Source: Limnochordia bacterium
GTDB lineage: Bacteria > Bacillota > Limnochordia > DUMW01
Length of the DNA: 64,000 bases
Direction: 5' to 3'
NCBI GenBank assembly: GCA_023230925.1
Contig: JALNWK010000005.1
Coordinates: forward strand, 16,571-80,570
The notes below the pieces were generated by a model that ran no database searches, was not told the origin of the DNA, and was given only the letters and a program-made list of their open reading frames with translations. The translations under genes and the position numbers were made by a program. Position 1 is the first letter of the stretch; the number at the start of each line of letters is the position of its first letter. Below, piece after piece: positions 7,747 to 16,131 of the stretch.

Positions 7747-8419
7747 CGTCGGTCACCTCGAACTTATAGCCAACACCCCAGACGGTTTTGATATACTGTT
7801 TGCAGCCTTCGTCCACCTGCCCGATTTTCTCCCGAATTCGTTTGATATGGACATCAATAGTCCGCCCGTCTCCGAAGTAGTCATAGCCCCACAGCTGCTC
7901 TAACAGTTCATCCCTAGTAAAGACCCGACTAGGATTAACCATGAGATAATATAGTAATTGGGTCTCCCGGGGAGTCAACTCCACCCTTTGGCCCTTGACC
8001 GTAACCGAATACTCCTCGATATTCACTTCTATGTCTTGGGCCGCCGCTATACTCCTAGGTTTAATCCGTCGTAAGACAGCCTTAGTTCGTTCAAGAACCT
8101 CTACAGGATTAAATGGTTTAGTCACGTAATCGTCTGTTCCCAACTCAAAACCTAGGATCTTCTCATAATCATCGTTTTTGGCCGTTAACATGATAATGGG
8201 AATGTCTATACACTGATTACGCAGCTGTGTACAGACCTCCCAGCCATCTAGCTTAGGCATCATAATATCTAGAATAATCAGGTCGGGACCGGCTGAAACC
8301 AGGTCCAAGGTCTGCTGGCCATCGTAGGCGGAAAGGACCTCATAGCCTTCCTTGCGGAAATATAGGGAGAGAATCTCATGGACATGGGGATCATCATCAG
8401 CAATGAGGATACTTGTCAT
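7739..8419 (-). CDS. OmpR/PhoB-family response regulator
   Basis: DNA-binding response regulator of 226 residues. The receiver domain (1-120) has the acidic pocket DDD at 8-10, the phosphoacceptor Asp 51 in LIILDIMMPKLDG, the switch threonine in IIMLTAK, and the lysine of VTKPFNP. The winged-helix domain (about 128-224) includes LTPRETQLLYYL, FTRDELLEQLWG and the recognition segment RTIDVHIKRIREKIG. It is first in the operon with the sensor kinase. No good ribosome binding site precedes the ATG; the bases upstream read GATAAT directly against it, so translation may be weak or leaderless. Confidence 0.94.
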   Translation of the reverse strand: MTSILIADDDPHVHEILSLYFRKEGYEVLSAYDGQQTLDLVSAGPDLIILDIMMPKLDGWEVCTQLRNQCIDIPIIMLTAKNDDYEKILGFELGTDDYVTKPFNPVEVLERTKAVLRRIKPRSIAAAQDIEVNIEEYSVTVKGQRVELTPRETQLLYYLMVNPSRVFTRDELLEQLWGYDYFGDGRTIDVHIKRIREKIGQVDEGCKQYIKTVWGVGYKFEVTDGG

Positions 8420-8678
8420 ATTATCAGCAACCCGGACCCACGGCTAAACCGTAGGAAGAGTTGTAGCCCTCCCTTCTTGGCATGCTCCTTATTGAGGCGT
8501 TCTGCGGGATGCTTCCAGTCCCGGCAATGTCCTGCCTTACTTCTTAGTCCCTCTTGCCGATTGAGCCAAGGGACCTTAAGCCAACGGTAATACTATTCGC
8601 TGTCTGGGCACCAACTTCCTTGTGAAGCAAATATCCACAACGTTAGCACTAGGTATATACGAGGACCGCATATCTCTC

Positions 8679-8707
8679 GCAGGCAGGAGAATGACTCTCC
8701 TGCCTGC
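8679..8707 (-). terminator. Strong stem-loop just after the aminotransferase gene
   Basis: GCAGGCAGGAGA (8679-8690) is perfectly complementary to TCTCCTGCCTGC (8696-8707) with a five-base loop. It sits eight bases after the stop of the aminotransferase gene. There is no T-run after it on the minus strand, so it may act as a 3' stabiliser or a non-canonical terminator. Confidence 0.55.
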
Positions 8708-8713
8708 TACTGC

Positions 8714-9910
8714 TTACTCTAGTCTTGTCACAAAGTCAGCAATTCGATCTAGGCCTCGTCTTATTTCCTCGAGAGATAGGCAGTATGAAAGCCTTACATG
8801 GTCATTTGAGCCAAAGGCAACTCCTGGCACAACCGCAACCTGTGCTTCCTGAAGCAGACTCTTGGCAAAACCCTCGGAATCCTTGATCACAAACCCATTA
8901 ATGGCCTTGCCATATAACTCGCTAATATTGGGAAACACGTAGAAAGCCCCCTCGGGCCTAAAACAACTAATCCCTCTGATTTCGTTCAGTCTATCTACGA
9001 TATATTGCCTACGTCGGTCAAACTGCTCACGCATTTGATACACAGTATCATCAGGACCGACTAAAGCGGCAACAGCTGCCTGCTGTGCAATAGAATTGGG
9101 ATTAGACGTACTGTGACTTTGTAGATCACAAATAGCCTTAATGATCTCCTTAGGCCCTGCCGCATAGCCTATTCGCCAACCGGTCATGGCATAGGTTTTG
9201 GACACACCGTTGATGAGAACCGTTCGCTCCTTGAATTCCTCCACCAAGGAGGGAAAGCTAATGTGTTCCGCATCCCCATAGACCAATTTGCCATAGATCT
9301 CATCGGAGATAACTAACAAGTCATTTTCTACAGCTAATTTCCCAAGAGCAAGCAAAAACTCTTTTTTCAGAACAACTCCGGTAGGATTAGAAGGACTATT
9401 GACAATGATTGCCTTCGTACGAGGAGTAATCGCCGCTCGAATCGCGCCAAGCTCCGGCTGAAAAGTAATTGTGTCATTCGTCTTAGCAATCACCGGCACC
9501 CCATCGGCGAGCTTAATCTGCTCAACATAGCTGACCCAATAAGGGGCCATAACGATCACTTCATCGCCGGGGTCACATATGACCTGAAAGAGATTATAGA
9601 GGCTGTGCTTGGCCCCACAGGAAATCACGACCTGATCAGGCTCATAGGCCAGCTGATAGTCCGCCACCATCTTGTTACAGATGGCCTCCCTAAGCTCAAT
9701 AATCCCGCCCGCTGGAGTATACCGGGTATATCCGGCATCCAAGGCCGCAATGGCTGCTTCTTTGATATAAAGGGGAGTCTCGAAGTCGGGCTCCCCGGCC
9801 CCAAAACCAATCACATCATGACCGGCTTTTCGCATGGCTTTCGCCATAGCATCCACACTAAGTGTGGCAGATGGAGATATGTTGGCTGCTCTATTCGATA
9901 TTCTCACCAT
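8714..9910 (-). CDS. Pyridoxal-phosphate aspartate aminotransferase (class I)
   Basis: Fold-type I aminotransferase of 398 residues, close in layout to bacterial AspB/AspC of subgroup Ib: GFGAGEPDFETP near the N-terminus, NSPSNPTG in the centre, the DEIYGKLVY segment, and the PLP lysine in VSKTYAMTGWRIGY. The expected reaction is transfer of an amino group between glutamate and oxaloacetate, giving aspartate. It is last in the panG-panD-panB-panC operon, where aspartate is the substrate of PanD for beta-alanine, so a supply role for pantothenate is a reasonable inference. Amino acid preference within the subgroup is not certain from motifs. Confidence 0.88.
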   Translation of the reverse strand: MVRISNRAANISPSATLSVDAMAKAMRKAGHDVIGFGAGEPDFETPLYIKEAAIAALDAGYTRYTPAGGIIELREAICNKMVADYQLAYEPDQVVISCGAKHSLYNLFQVICDPGDEVIVMAPYWVSYVEQIKLADGVPVIAKTNDTITFQPELGAIRAAITPRTKAIIVNSPSNPTGVVLKKEFLLALGKLAVENDLLVISDEIYGKLVYGDAEHISFPSLVEEFKERTVLINGVSKTYAMTGWRIGYAAGPKEIIKAICDLQSHSTSNPNSIAQQAAVAALVGPDDTVYQMREQFDRRRQYIVDRLNEIRGISCFRPEGAFYVFPNISELYGKAINGFVIKDSEGFAKSLLQEAQVAVVPGVAFGSNDHVRLSYCLSLEEIRRGLDRIADFVTRLE

Positions 9911-9930
9911 TAAACGCGCATCACAGTCAC

Positions 9931-10794
9931 CTAGAGGGTAACTGTAACTCCTCCTCTCCCTTTCGACAGCAAATGCATGTTATCTATTAGTCTAGTTGTA
10001 CCAACTTTCGCCGCAATAATCAAGAGGTCTTTTTCCGTTGCCTCGTTGACAAGGGAAAAATCATCCTCACATACAACCGCGGCATAGTCTAGGGAGATCA
10101 AGGGATGCTGCATAACTTCCTTCATTTTGCCAGTAATCACTTCAGGATTCTTTTCTCCTCCCTGCCACAACTGTAACCCAGCCAGAAGTGCTTGGTAAAG
10201 AAGAACAGCTGCTTTGCGTTCTTCCTCGCCGAGATAGATGTTTCTACTGCTTGCTGCAAGGCCATCCTCTTCCCGAATGATCGGACATGGCACTATGGTC
10301 ACATCCAGGTTCAGGTCCTTGACCATTCTTCTTAGCACCGCTGCCTGCTGAGCATCCTTTTGTCCGAAATAGGCATAGTCAGGTCGGATAATATTGAACA
10401 ACTTGCTAACAACTGTTGCTACTCCTCGGAAATGTCTCGGCCGAATTGCCCCTTCAAAGGAGCTACTCAGCCCTTCTACCTCAACATAAGTGCTGAATCC
10501 CTCAACGTACATCTCTCCACTGTCCGGTGCAAAGACTGCATCCACCTTCTCTGCTTCTAGTAGGGCTAAATCTCGCTGCATATCCCGGGGATACCTGGCA
10601 AAATCCTCATTGGGACCGAACTGCGTGGGATTGACGAAAACACTCACGAACACAACGTCATTTTCCTCTCTTGCCCTGCGCACCAAGCTTAGGTGACCTT
10701 CATGCAGGTAACCCATCGTTGGCACCAAAGCGACTCTTCCTTGGACCTTGTCCCGGTAATCGCGTACTTCTTGAATCGTCCTACAGAGTCTCAA
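9931..10794 (-). CDS. panC: Pantothenate synthetase
   Basis: ATP-dependent ligase that joins pantoate and beta-alanine to give pantothenate; 287 residues, normal for the family. Motifs: MGYLHEGHLSLV (nucleotide-binding HxGH), FVNPTQFGPNED, and YFGQKDAQQAAVLRRMV. The start is a TTG with GGGGGAG five to six bases upstream. It follows panB by 12 bases and precedes the aminotransferase by 20, in a continuous pantothenate operon. Cytoplasmic. Confidence 0.97.
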   Translation of the reverse strand: MRLCRTIQEVRDYRDKVQGRVALVPTMGYLHEGHLSLVRRAREENDVVFVSVFVNPTQFGPNEDFARYPRDMQRDLALLEAEKVDAVFAPDSGEMYVEGFSTYVEVEGLSSSFEGAIRPRHFRGVATVVSKLFNIIRPDYAYFGQKDAQQAAVLRRMVKDLNLDVTIVPCPIIREEDGLAASSRNIYLGEEERKAAVLLYQALLAGLQLWQGGEKNPEVITGKMKEVMQHPLISLDYAAVVCEDDFSLVNEATEKDLLIIAAKVGTTRLIDNMHLLSKGRGGVTVTL

Positions 10795-10806
10795 CTGACA
10801 CTCCCC

Positions 10807-11580
10807 CTAACGGCCGAACCGTCCTTCTTCAACGTCCGCCTTGTACTGCGTTAAGCTTTGCCGTATAACAGAAGCCAACTTCGCATACTGCTTGGCATGT
10901 TTGGGGACAAAATCCTCCTGCATTCCTAACAGATCGGTGATAACCTGCACTTGACCATCGCAGTCTGGACCTGCCGCAATTCCAATCGTGGGAATTCCAA
11001 CGGAACCAGTGATCCTTGCTGCTAGTTCGCCAGGAATCCCCTCAAGCACTACAGTAAAAGCCCCACTTTCTTCTAGAGCCTTGGCATCGTCTACTAGTTT
11101 CTGGGCCTGTTGCGCTGTCTTCCCCTGGATCCGATAGCCACCCTGTTGATTAATCGATTGGGGAAGCAAGCCAATGTGACCCACCACCGGTATACCTGCC
11201 TCCACCAAGCGGCGCACTACCCCGGCAACCTCTTGCCCACCTTCTAGTTTGACCGCATGGCACCCTCCTTCCTGTAAGAAACGACCAGCGTTCATCAATG
11301 CTACTTCCTCGGTAGCATAGCTCATGAAAGGAAGGTCCCCAACAACCAGAGAGTTACTCACGCCCTGCATGACCGCCCTGGTATGATGCAACATATGCTC
11401 CATAGTCACTGGTACGGTAGTGGGTAGACCCATATACGTCATCCCAACACTGTCTCCCACTAAAATTAGGGGGATACCTACAGAGTCCACGATCTTCGCC
11501 ATTAGCGCATCGTAGGCAGTGACCATGGTGATCTTTTTTTGTCCTTTCATACTGCGAATATCTGTAGTGGTTATACTCAT
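10807..11580 (-). CDS. panB: 3-methyl-2-oxobutanoate hydroxymethyltransferase
   Basis: First committed enzyme of the pantoate branch, adding a hydroxymethyl group from methylene-tetrahydrofolate to 2-oxoisovalerate to give ketopantoate. 257 residues with the family segments KITMVTAYDA, VGDSVGMTYMG, HIGLLPQS and IAAGPDCDGQVQV. AAGGAGG lies before the ATG at 11580. It starts two bases after panD ends. Cytoplasmic; the pathway continues with the reductase called here as panG. Confidence 0.97.
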   Translation of the reverse strand: MSITTTDIRSMKGQKKITMVTAYDALMAKIVDSVGIPLILVGDSVGMTYMGLPTTVPVTMEHMLHHTRAVMQGVSNSLVVGDLPFMSYATEEVALMNAGRFLQEGGCHAVKLEGGQEVAGVVRRLVEAGIPVVGHIGLLPQSINQQGGYRIQGKTAQQAQKLVDDAKALEESGAFTVVLEGIPGELAARITGSVGIPTIGIAAGPDCDGQVQVITDLLGMQEDFVPKHAKQYAKLASVIRQSLTQYKADVEEGRFGR

Positions 11581-11582
11581 AT

Positions 11583-11942
11583 CTATGCCTCCTTGGCCTT
11601 TTTCGGACGATTATGCTGATCCAGTAATATGATCCGAGGCTCATACTCACGAGCTGTAGCCTCATCAACCCAAGTGTAGGAAAAAATAATTACAAGATCA
11701 TCCGGGAAAATAAGACGGGCCGCCGCTCCGTTTATCTGAATGCAGCCACTATCCCTCTCACCTGGTATAACGTAGGTTTCAAGTCGTGCCCCGTTGGTCA
11801 CATCCACAACTTGCACTTTTTCCCACGGCACTAGATCAGCTAGTTCCATTAATCCCTCGTCTATGGTGATACTACCTTCGTAGTTAACATTGGCATCGGT
11901 GACTCTAGCTCGATGCAGCTTGCTTTTAAGCATATTCCGCAT
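11583..11942 (-). CDS. panD: Aspartate 1-decarboxylase precursor
   Basis: Pyruvoyl enzyme that makes beta-alanine from aspartate. It is made as a proenzyme of 119 residues and cleaves itself between Gly 23 and Ser 24 in NYEGSITID. The family opening MLKSKLHRARVTDANVNY fits a start at 11942, where a GGGAGG site is well placed; the frame extends to 11972 but the added residues are not typical. The start overlaps the end of the upstream DUF2520 gene by 17 bases. Confidence 0.96.
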   Translation of the reverse strand: MRNMLKSKLHRARVTDANVNYEGSITIDEGLMELADLVPWEKVQVVDVTNGARLETYVIPGERDSGCIQINGAAARLIFPDDLVIIFSYTWVDEATAREYEPRIILLDQHNRPKKAKEA

Positions 11943-12843
11943 TGCCCATCCTCCCTTCTTGTTTAAAGACATCCATGAGGATCTCGTATTGCCTATCTGT
12001 TATTGTCCCCTTTTCCCAAGCTACATTCACTGTTAACCGTCCAAGGGTTACGTATAGGGCCTGCAAATCTGGATTCCCTAGCTCCTGTAGCGCCTTAAGA
12101 TGCGTAAGGACTGTCCCCGTATCTCCCCGGGCAATGGGTCCACTCAACGCTTCCTTTGAGCCAACCCGCTGGATATTATCACAGGTAGCTAGGATCAAAG
12201 GCAAAAGGGCTTCTAATCCTTCCTCTTGGGTAAACCCAACGGTACAGAACAGATCCAATGCCGCGTCAACCAAAGCAACCAGGTAATTAGATGCTATGAC
12301 TCCACAAATATGGTACAAGACACGCTTCTCTCCGGCAACGGTCAAGGCCCCTTGACCAATAGCCTCCGCCAAGGAAATCAGAGCATCTTGGAGGGTATCA
12401 TCATCACTTTCAACTCCAAAGAAAGTCCGTTGAAATCGTTCTTTACTCAAGCTACGACTAGGAAAGCTACTTAACGGGTGGAACGCTCCCCGCCGACCAC
12501 CGGCGCTATGCACCGCGCCTAGCACGTCAAGACTATGGGCTCCGCTACAATGGATTACGATACTTTGCGCGTTCCAAGCTAACTCATCACAGACCTTCTT
12601 GATCTGATCATCGGAGACCGTAAGAAACACCGTCTGACACAAAGCTACTAGCTCCTCTGGAGTGCAAACCTTTCCTTGTTTGAGCCCATCGGCCAACTCT
12701 AATGCCCTAGCCTCGGTGCGGCTGGCAATAGCCACAGGACCTAGGCCCGCTTTTTGAAGAGCATAGCCTAGACCAAAACCAACAGCACCAGCACCAATAA
12801 TGCCGATGTCTCCAAAATAAGTTGCCAATTGACCACTATGCAT
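11926..12843 (-). CDS. panG: DUF2520 Rossmann-fold protein, probable ketopantoate reductase
   Basis: Protein of 305 residues with an N-terminal Rossmann domain (GIIGAGAVGFGLGYAL near residue 13) and a C-terminal helical DUF2520 domain. Two typical segments are VIHCSGAHSLDVL and GAFHPLSSF. This family includes PanG, the ketopantoate reductase described in Francisella and noted in Clostridium difficile. It is first in an operon with panD, panB and panC, and no panE or ilvC is in the window. The ATG at 12843 follows a GGGGTGAGG site and sits directly after the hairpin at 12860-12888. Function is from family and context; the substrate is not proven. Confidence 0.82.
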   Translation of the reverse strand: MHSGQLATYFGDIGIIGAGAVGFGLGYALQKAGLGPVAIASRTEARALELADGLKQGKVCTPEELVALCQTVFLTVSDDQIKKVCDELAWNAQSIVIHCSGAHSLDVLGAVHSAGGRRGAFHPLSSFPSRSLSKERFQRTFFGVESDDDTLQDALISLAEAIGQGALTVAGEKRVLYHICGVIASNYLVALVDAALDLFCTVGFTQEEGLEALLPLILATCDNIQRVGSKEALSGPIARGDTGTVLTHLKALQELGNPDLQALYVTLGRLTVNVAWEKGTITDRQYEILMDVFKQEGRMGNAEYA

Positions 12844-12982
12844 TTCCTCACCCCCCAAAACAAAAAACCTGCAGTTTGACCGCAGGTTGACTTTACTATC
12901 CAGTAAGAACCGTCTCGGTCATTTGGATCCAAGCGGCAAACACTATTACTGATACCCAAAGCAATTAGCTTTGTATATTATC
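12844..12982 (-). ncRNA. Structured leader of the pan operon, candidate attenuator or riboswitch
   Basis: About 139 bases of predicted untranslated leader. Visible structure: hairpin CAAAGC-TAATT-GCTTTG; a long-range stem TATCAGTAA with TTACTGGATA (9 pairs, one bulged G) enclosing TTGGATCCAA and ACCG-AGA-CGGT; then the terminator hairpin at 12860-12888. GTTTGCCGC near the middle can also pair with GCGGTCAAAC, which covers the inner 5' arm and loop of the terminator, so the two folds could be exclusive. A pan RNA motif is known upstream of pantothenate genes; whether this is a member cannot be judged without a covariance search. Confidence 0.5.
12860..12888 (-). terminator. Terminator hairpin abutting the panG ribosome binding site
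   Basis: On the minus strand AACCTGC (12888-12882) pairs with GCAGGTT (12872-12866) and is followed by a six-T run. The T-run leads directly into the panG ribosome binding site, so it either ends the coaX-coaBC transcript or controls entry into the pan genes. Confidence 0.75.
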
Positions 12983-12988
12983 TTTTTA

Positions 12989-13017
12989 ATGATACAGCAT
13001 ATGCTACTTTTCGGCAA
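12989..13017 (-). promoter_or_regulatory. Candidate promoter of the pan operon
   Basis: TTGCCG (13017-13012) and TATCAT (12994-12989) on the minus strand are 17 bases apart. The -35 box overlaps the last codons of coaBC. Transcription would start near 12982. Confidence 0.5.
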
Positions 13018-14188
13018 GTAGATTTTGCAGTCGATCTAGAATTTTCGTTGCCATCCTTTCTTTCTCCATCATAGGCCAATGCTCCGTGGTGCCTTCTCGA
13101 TCCATGATCACCACTTGATTGGTCTCAGACTCAAATCCGCGGCCGGGCTGCCCTACCAAGTTGCCCACGATTAGATCAAGATTCTTCTTGAGTATTTTCT
13201 CCTTCATAGCAGGCAACAGATTCTCTGTTTCTGCGGCAAAACCAATTTTAATAAAATCACCGTTGGTGCTGGCTAGAATATCCGGGTTCTGGACCAAGTC
13301 TATCGTCAGCCGCTCTTGCTTTTTCTGCTTGCTTAAAGCTGCATTTTCCACCCGATAGTCGGCAACAGCCGCAGACATAATCAACGCATCACAAGACTTA
13401 GTATGTTCTTGCACTGCTGCTAGCATTTCCAAGGCAGTCTCAACCCCAACAAACTCCACGCCAACCGGCGGGGTCAATTCCGTCGGACCTGAGATCAACA
13501 CGACCTGGGCACCCCGATCCCGCGCCTCCCTGGCTATATAAACTCCGGTCTTGCCAGAGGAACGATTCCCGATAAAGCGTACCGGATCAATAGGCTCTCG
13601 ATTGCCGCCCCCAGTGACCACTATTTTTTTCCCGGCCAAGTCTCCCGCATCCCCGAGGACCAGACGCACCGTATCCACGATCAGGTCCACAGAAGCAAGA
13701 CGACCTTGTCCAATCATTCCACAGGCCAATCTACCGGAGGCCGGCTCAACAAAGCGCATCCCCCGGTCTTTGAGTCTTTGGATGTTCTCCTGGGTAATGG
13801 AGTTTAGATACATGTTTGTGTTCATTGCCGGAGCGATTACCACAGGCGCCTTGGAGGCCAAGACTGTACAAGTTAGTAAATCATCTGCCAGACCTGAAGC
13901 CAGCTTTGCCAAACAGTTAGCAGTAGCCGGGGCAATTAGAACCAAATCCGCGCTCTGTGCTAAGGATATATGTTCCACATCGTAATTATCTGGTAGAGCA
14001 AACATATCCGTGTGCACTTTACTGTTAGCGATGTTCTGCAATGTTAGTGGCCCTATAAACTCCATGGCAGCCTTAGTCATGATCACGTCAACTATTGCTC
14101 CTGCTTTGACTAGATCACTGCAAATCTGAGCCCCTTTGTAAGCTGCGATACTTCCGGTGATGCCAAGTACTACTCTTTTACCCTGCAT
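13004..14188 (-). CDS. coaBC: Bifunctional phosphopantothenoylcysteine decarboxylase/synthetase
   Basis: Fused enzyme of 394 residues that adds cysteine to phosphopantothenate (CoaB) and decarboxylates the product (CoaC), two steps toward coenzyme A. The flavin-binding CoaC domain is first (VLGITGSIAAYKGA, catalytic His in VEHISLA, substrate segment PAMNTNMY). The CoaB domain starts near residue 185 with TGGGNREPIDPVRFIGNRSSG. The frame is open to a GTG at 14197, but GGTGG sits five bases before the ATG at 14188, which also overlaps the end of coaX by a few bases, so this start is preferred. Confidence 0.96.
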   Translation of the reverse strand: MQGKRVVLGITGSIAAYKGAQICSDLVKAGAIVDVIMTKAAMEFIGPLTLQNIANSKVHTDMFALPDNYDVEHISLAQSADLVLIAPATANCLAKLASGLADDLLTCTVLASKAPVVIAPAMNTNMYLNSITQENIQRLKDRGMRFVEPASGRLACGMIGQGRLASVDLIVDTVRLVLGDAGDLAGKKIVVTGGGNREPIDPVRFIGNRSSGKTGVYIAREARDRGAQVVLISGPTELTPPVGVEFVGVETALEMLAAVQEHTKSCDALIMSAAVADYRVENAALSKQKKQERLTIDLVQNPDILASTNGDFIKIGFAAETENLLPAMKEKILKKNLDLIVGNLVGQPGRGFESETNQVVIMDREGTTEHWPMMEKERMATKILDRLQNLLAEK

Positions 14189-14190
14189 TT

Positions 14191-14958
14191 CTACCACCCA
14201 TTCAACTTGGCAATAATTTGTAGTCCTTTCAGGGTCAGCTCGGGATCATGTGTATACCGATCCTTAAACTCATTGATCAAAACCCCGCCTTGTCCCCCGG
14301 TAAAAACAACATAGGGTTCCTCATTAAGTTCGTTGGCAATCTTATCTAAGATGTACTCGATTAAACCAATATACCCAAACACAATACCAGACTGCATGCA
14401 CTCTTCAGTATTGCGTCCGATTGCGCGTACTGGTCGGTTTAGCTCCACCCGTTTCAGTTTAGCTGTGCGAACAACAAGAGCATCGGATACCATGCCAACA
14501 CCAGGTGCAATTGCCCCTCCGATATATTCCCCTTTGTCTGTAACCACATCGAAGCTAATAGCAGTTCCGCAATCGACAACGATCGCTGGCGTTGGATAGA
14601 ACTGATAGGTGGCTACTGCATTTACAATGCGGTCGGCACCCACTTCCCGGGGGTTATCCCCGCGCACCTTGATCCCGCTTTTTACTCCTGGACCAACAAC
14701 TAATGCGTCAACAGCCCAAAGATGCCGTACAGTTTCAGTGATAAGGGGAGTAACATTTGGCACTACACTACTTATAACACAACCATGGACTAGACCATTT
14801 GAGGAATCTACTTCTTCAAGAAAGGCCCGAAACATTAACCGATATTCGTCGATTGTCCGGTCTGAGCGGGTGGCTATCCGCCAGGTTTTTAGCAGGCATT
14901 CGCCCTTGAACGCTCCGATTGTGATATTAGTATTTCCCACATCGATAGTCAGCAACAC
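14191..14958 (-). CDS. coaX: Type III pantothenate kinase
   Basis: Phosphorylates pantothenate, the first step from the vitamin to coenzyme A; 255 residues of the ASKHA fold. Motifs: IDVGNTNITIG at the N-terminus, VVDCGTAISFDVV in the centre, and GGAIAPGVGM. The type III enzyme uses ammonium or potassium and is not inhibited by coenzyme A, which is family knowledge. GTG start with AAAGGAGGAG seven to eight bases upstream. It leads the coaX-coaBC unit from the promoter at 14985-15013. Confidence 0.96.
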   Translation of the reverse strand: MLLTIDVGNTNITIGAFKGECLLKTWRIATRSDRTIDEYRLMFRAFLEEVDSSNGLVHGCVISSVVPNVTPLITETVRHLWAVDALVVGPGVKSGIKVRGDNPREVGADRIVNAVATYQFYPTPAIVVDCGTAISFDVVTDKGEYIGGAIAPGVGMVSDALVVRTAKLKRVELNRPVRAIGRNTEECMQSGIVFGYIGLIEYILDKIANELNEEPYVVFTGGQGGVLINEFKDRYTHDPELTLKGLQIIAKLNGW

Positions 14959-14984
14959 CAGACAACTCCTCCTTTATAGAATTC

Positions 14985-15013
14985 ATCATATCACACCCCG
15001 ATAATGCTGCCAA
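14985..15013 (-). promoter_or_regulatory. Sigma-A type promoter of coaX-coaBC
   Basis: TTGGCA (15013-15008) and TATGAT (14990-14985) on the minus strand are 17 bases apart, giving a start near 14978, about 20 bases before the GTG of coaX. Confidence 0.75.
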
Positions 15014-15486
15014 GATATAGAAGGAAAAAGGGCCTGGAGTGTTGAAGTATTGTAGACTGTAAATCTTTGATGATGAGACGTAAGAGTATAGTACCCACTA
15101 ATAGAATCAGGCTCACTGTTCAAAGTGGTGACCGGGGTAACTTCGATGAGCAGTTACCTAAGGGTACGGTAAATTGGCTTCCGTAGAACTCACCGGGGTC
15201 ATATCTGTTGGTGATGGGAAAGTCGAAGGCTGTGCAGTACCTATCCTACTAGATCTTAGTTGGTGAGGGAAGCGCACAAATGCCAGTATGATTTTCCCAT
15301 AGTCTAAGGGAATACACAAAGTGTAAATACTAAAGGAACAGGTCGGTCGTTTTGCCCTCAGCAGACAAGGTTTACCAGGGGTTTCTCAAAGGACACTTTC
15401 GAATATGAAGAAGATAGATATGAAGGAGGGAAACCGAGGGAATCCTGCGTTCCTCGAATCCAAAGACTTGAAATAACGCAACCTCG
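15014..15486. other. Intergenic region without a recognisable gene
   Basis: About 470 bases between the coaX promoter and the acyltransferase start. All frames are broken by stops. There are local pairings, for example GGTAAC-(11 bases)-GTTACC near 15137-15159, inside a larger TGACC/GGTCA pairing. I could not match it to tmRNA, RNase P, 6S RNA, a known riboswitch or an intron. AAGGAGGG near 15425 is not followed by a usable start. It may hold a leader of the acyltransferase gene or decayed sequence. Confidence 0.4.
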
Positions 15487-16110
15487 GTGTGTGGAGTGGT
15501 CTATACACTGTACAGACTGTTTTGGTCTGTCGTTTTTAAGATTAGATATCGATGGGAAATTGTAGGGACAGAATACATTCCGAAGAAGGGTCCCTTTATT
15601 CTGGCACCAAACCACGTGACTTTTTATGATTCTATCTTTGTCTTCATTGCCTGTCCGCGGAAGGTCCACTTCATGGCTAAGCAAGAGTTATTTAACTCCT
15701 TCTTTTCCCGGGTCTTTCTCACCATGCTAGGAGGATTTCCTGTTAAACGAGGGAAAAGTGATCGGAGAGCAATCTGCAAAGCCATATCCCTGTTAAAGGA
15801 GGGTAAGGCAGTCGGAATCTTCTTTGAAGGTGAACGTTCGAACGACTTGTTAGTATACAAGCCTCTGCCCGGGGTTGCAATGCTAGCCACGAGCTTGGAA
15901 GTTCCCATCATTCCCTGCGCTATTGTCCCAGAAAAACACAACATGCGCGTAGCCTTTGGGCCACCGATTTCGGAGAAAAAACCCCAAGACCCAGCAAAGA
16001 AGCATCTTGTCTATGAGCAAGTCAACAAGTTGTTCATAGACGAGGTATTACGATTGGGAGATGGAAAACTAACCTATGTCAATCAATTCATCGACCCAAT
16101 CATCGAATAA
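15487..16110 (+). CDS. plsC: 1-acyl-sn-glycerol-3-phosphate acyltransferase
   Basis: PlsC-family acyltransferase of 207 residues that adds the second acyl chain to lysophosphatidate during phospholipid synthesis. The catalytic motif NHVTFYD (NHx4D) is near residue 40, the glycerol-phosphate site FFEGERS (usually FPEGTRS) near residue 115, and VPIIPCAIV follows. The N-terminus is hydrophobic. The start is uncertain: a GTG at 15487 and one at 15496 are possible, and no strong ribosome binding site is visible. It is convergent with nagA and one of only two plus-strand genes here. Confidence 0.87.
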   Translation: MCGVVYTLYRLFWSVVFKIRYRWEIVGTEYIPKKGPFILAPNHVTFYDSIFVFIACPRKVHFMAKQELFNSFFSRVFLTMLGGFPVKRGKSDRRAICKAISLLKEGKAVGIFFEGERSNDLLVYKPLPGVAMLATSLEVPIIPCAIVPEKHNMRVAFGPPISEKKPQDPAKKHLVYEQVNKLFIDEVLRLGDGKLTYVNQFIDPIIE

Positions 16111-16131
16111 ATCATATCCTTTAAAGCTATA

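Noticed and set aside
8420..8480. Possible 19-residue leader peptide frame before the response regulator gene
   Set aside because: The AAGGAG site is only one base from the ATG, too close for normal initiation, and nothing else supports it.
12844..12982. T-box or cobalamin riboswitch in the pan leader
   Set aside because: The conserved T-box AAGGTGGTACCGCG and the cobalamin GCCACTG segments are not present.
15014..15486. Group II intron remnant or RNase P RNA
   Set aside because: No domain V hairpin, reverse transcriptase fragment or RNase P core motifs could be found.
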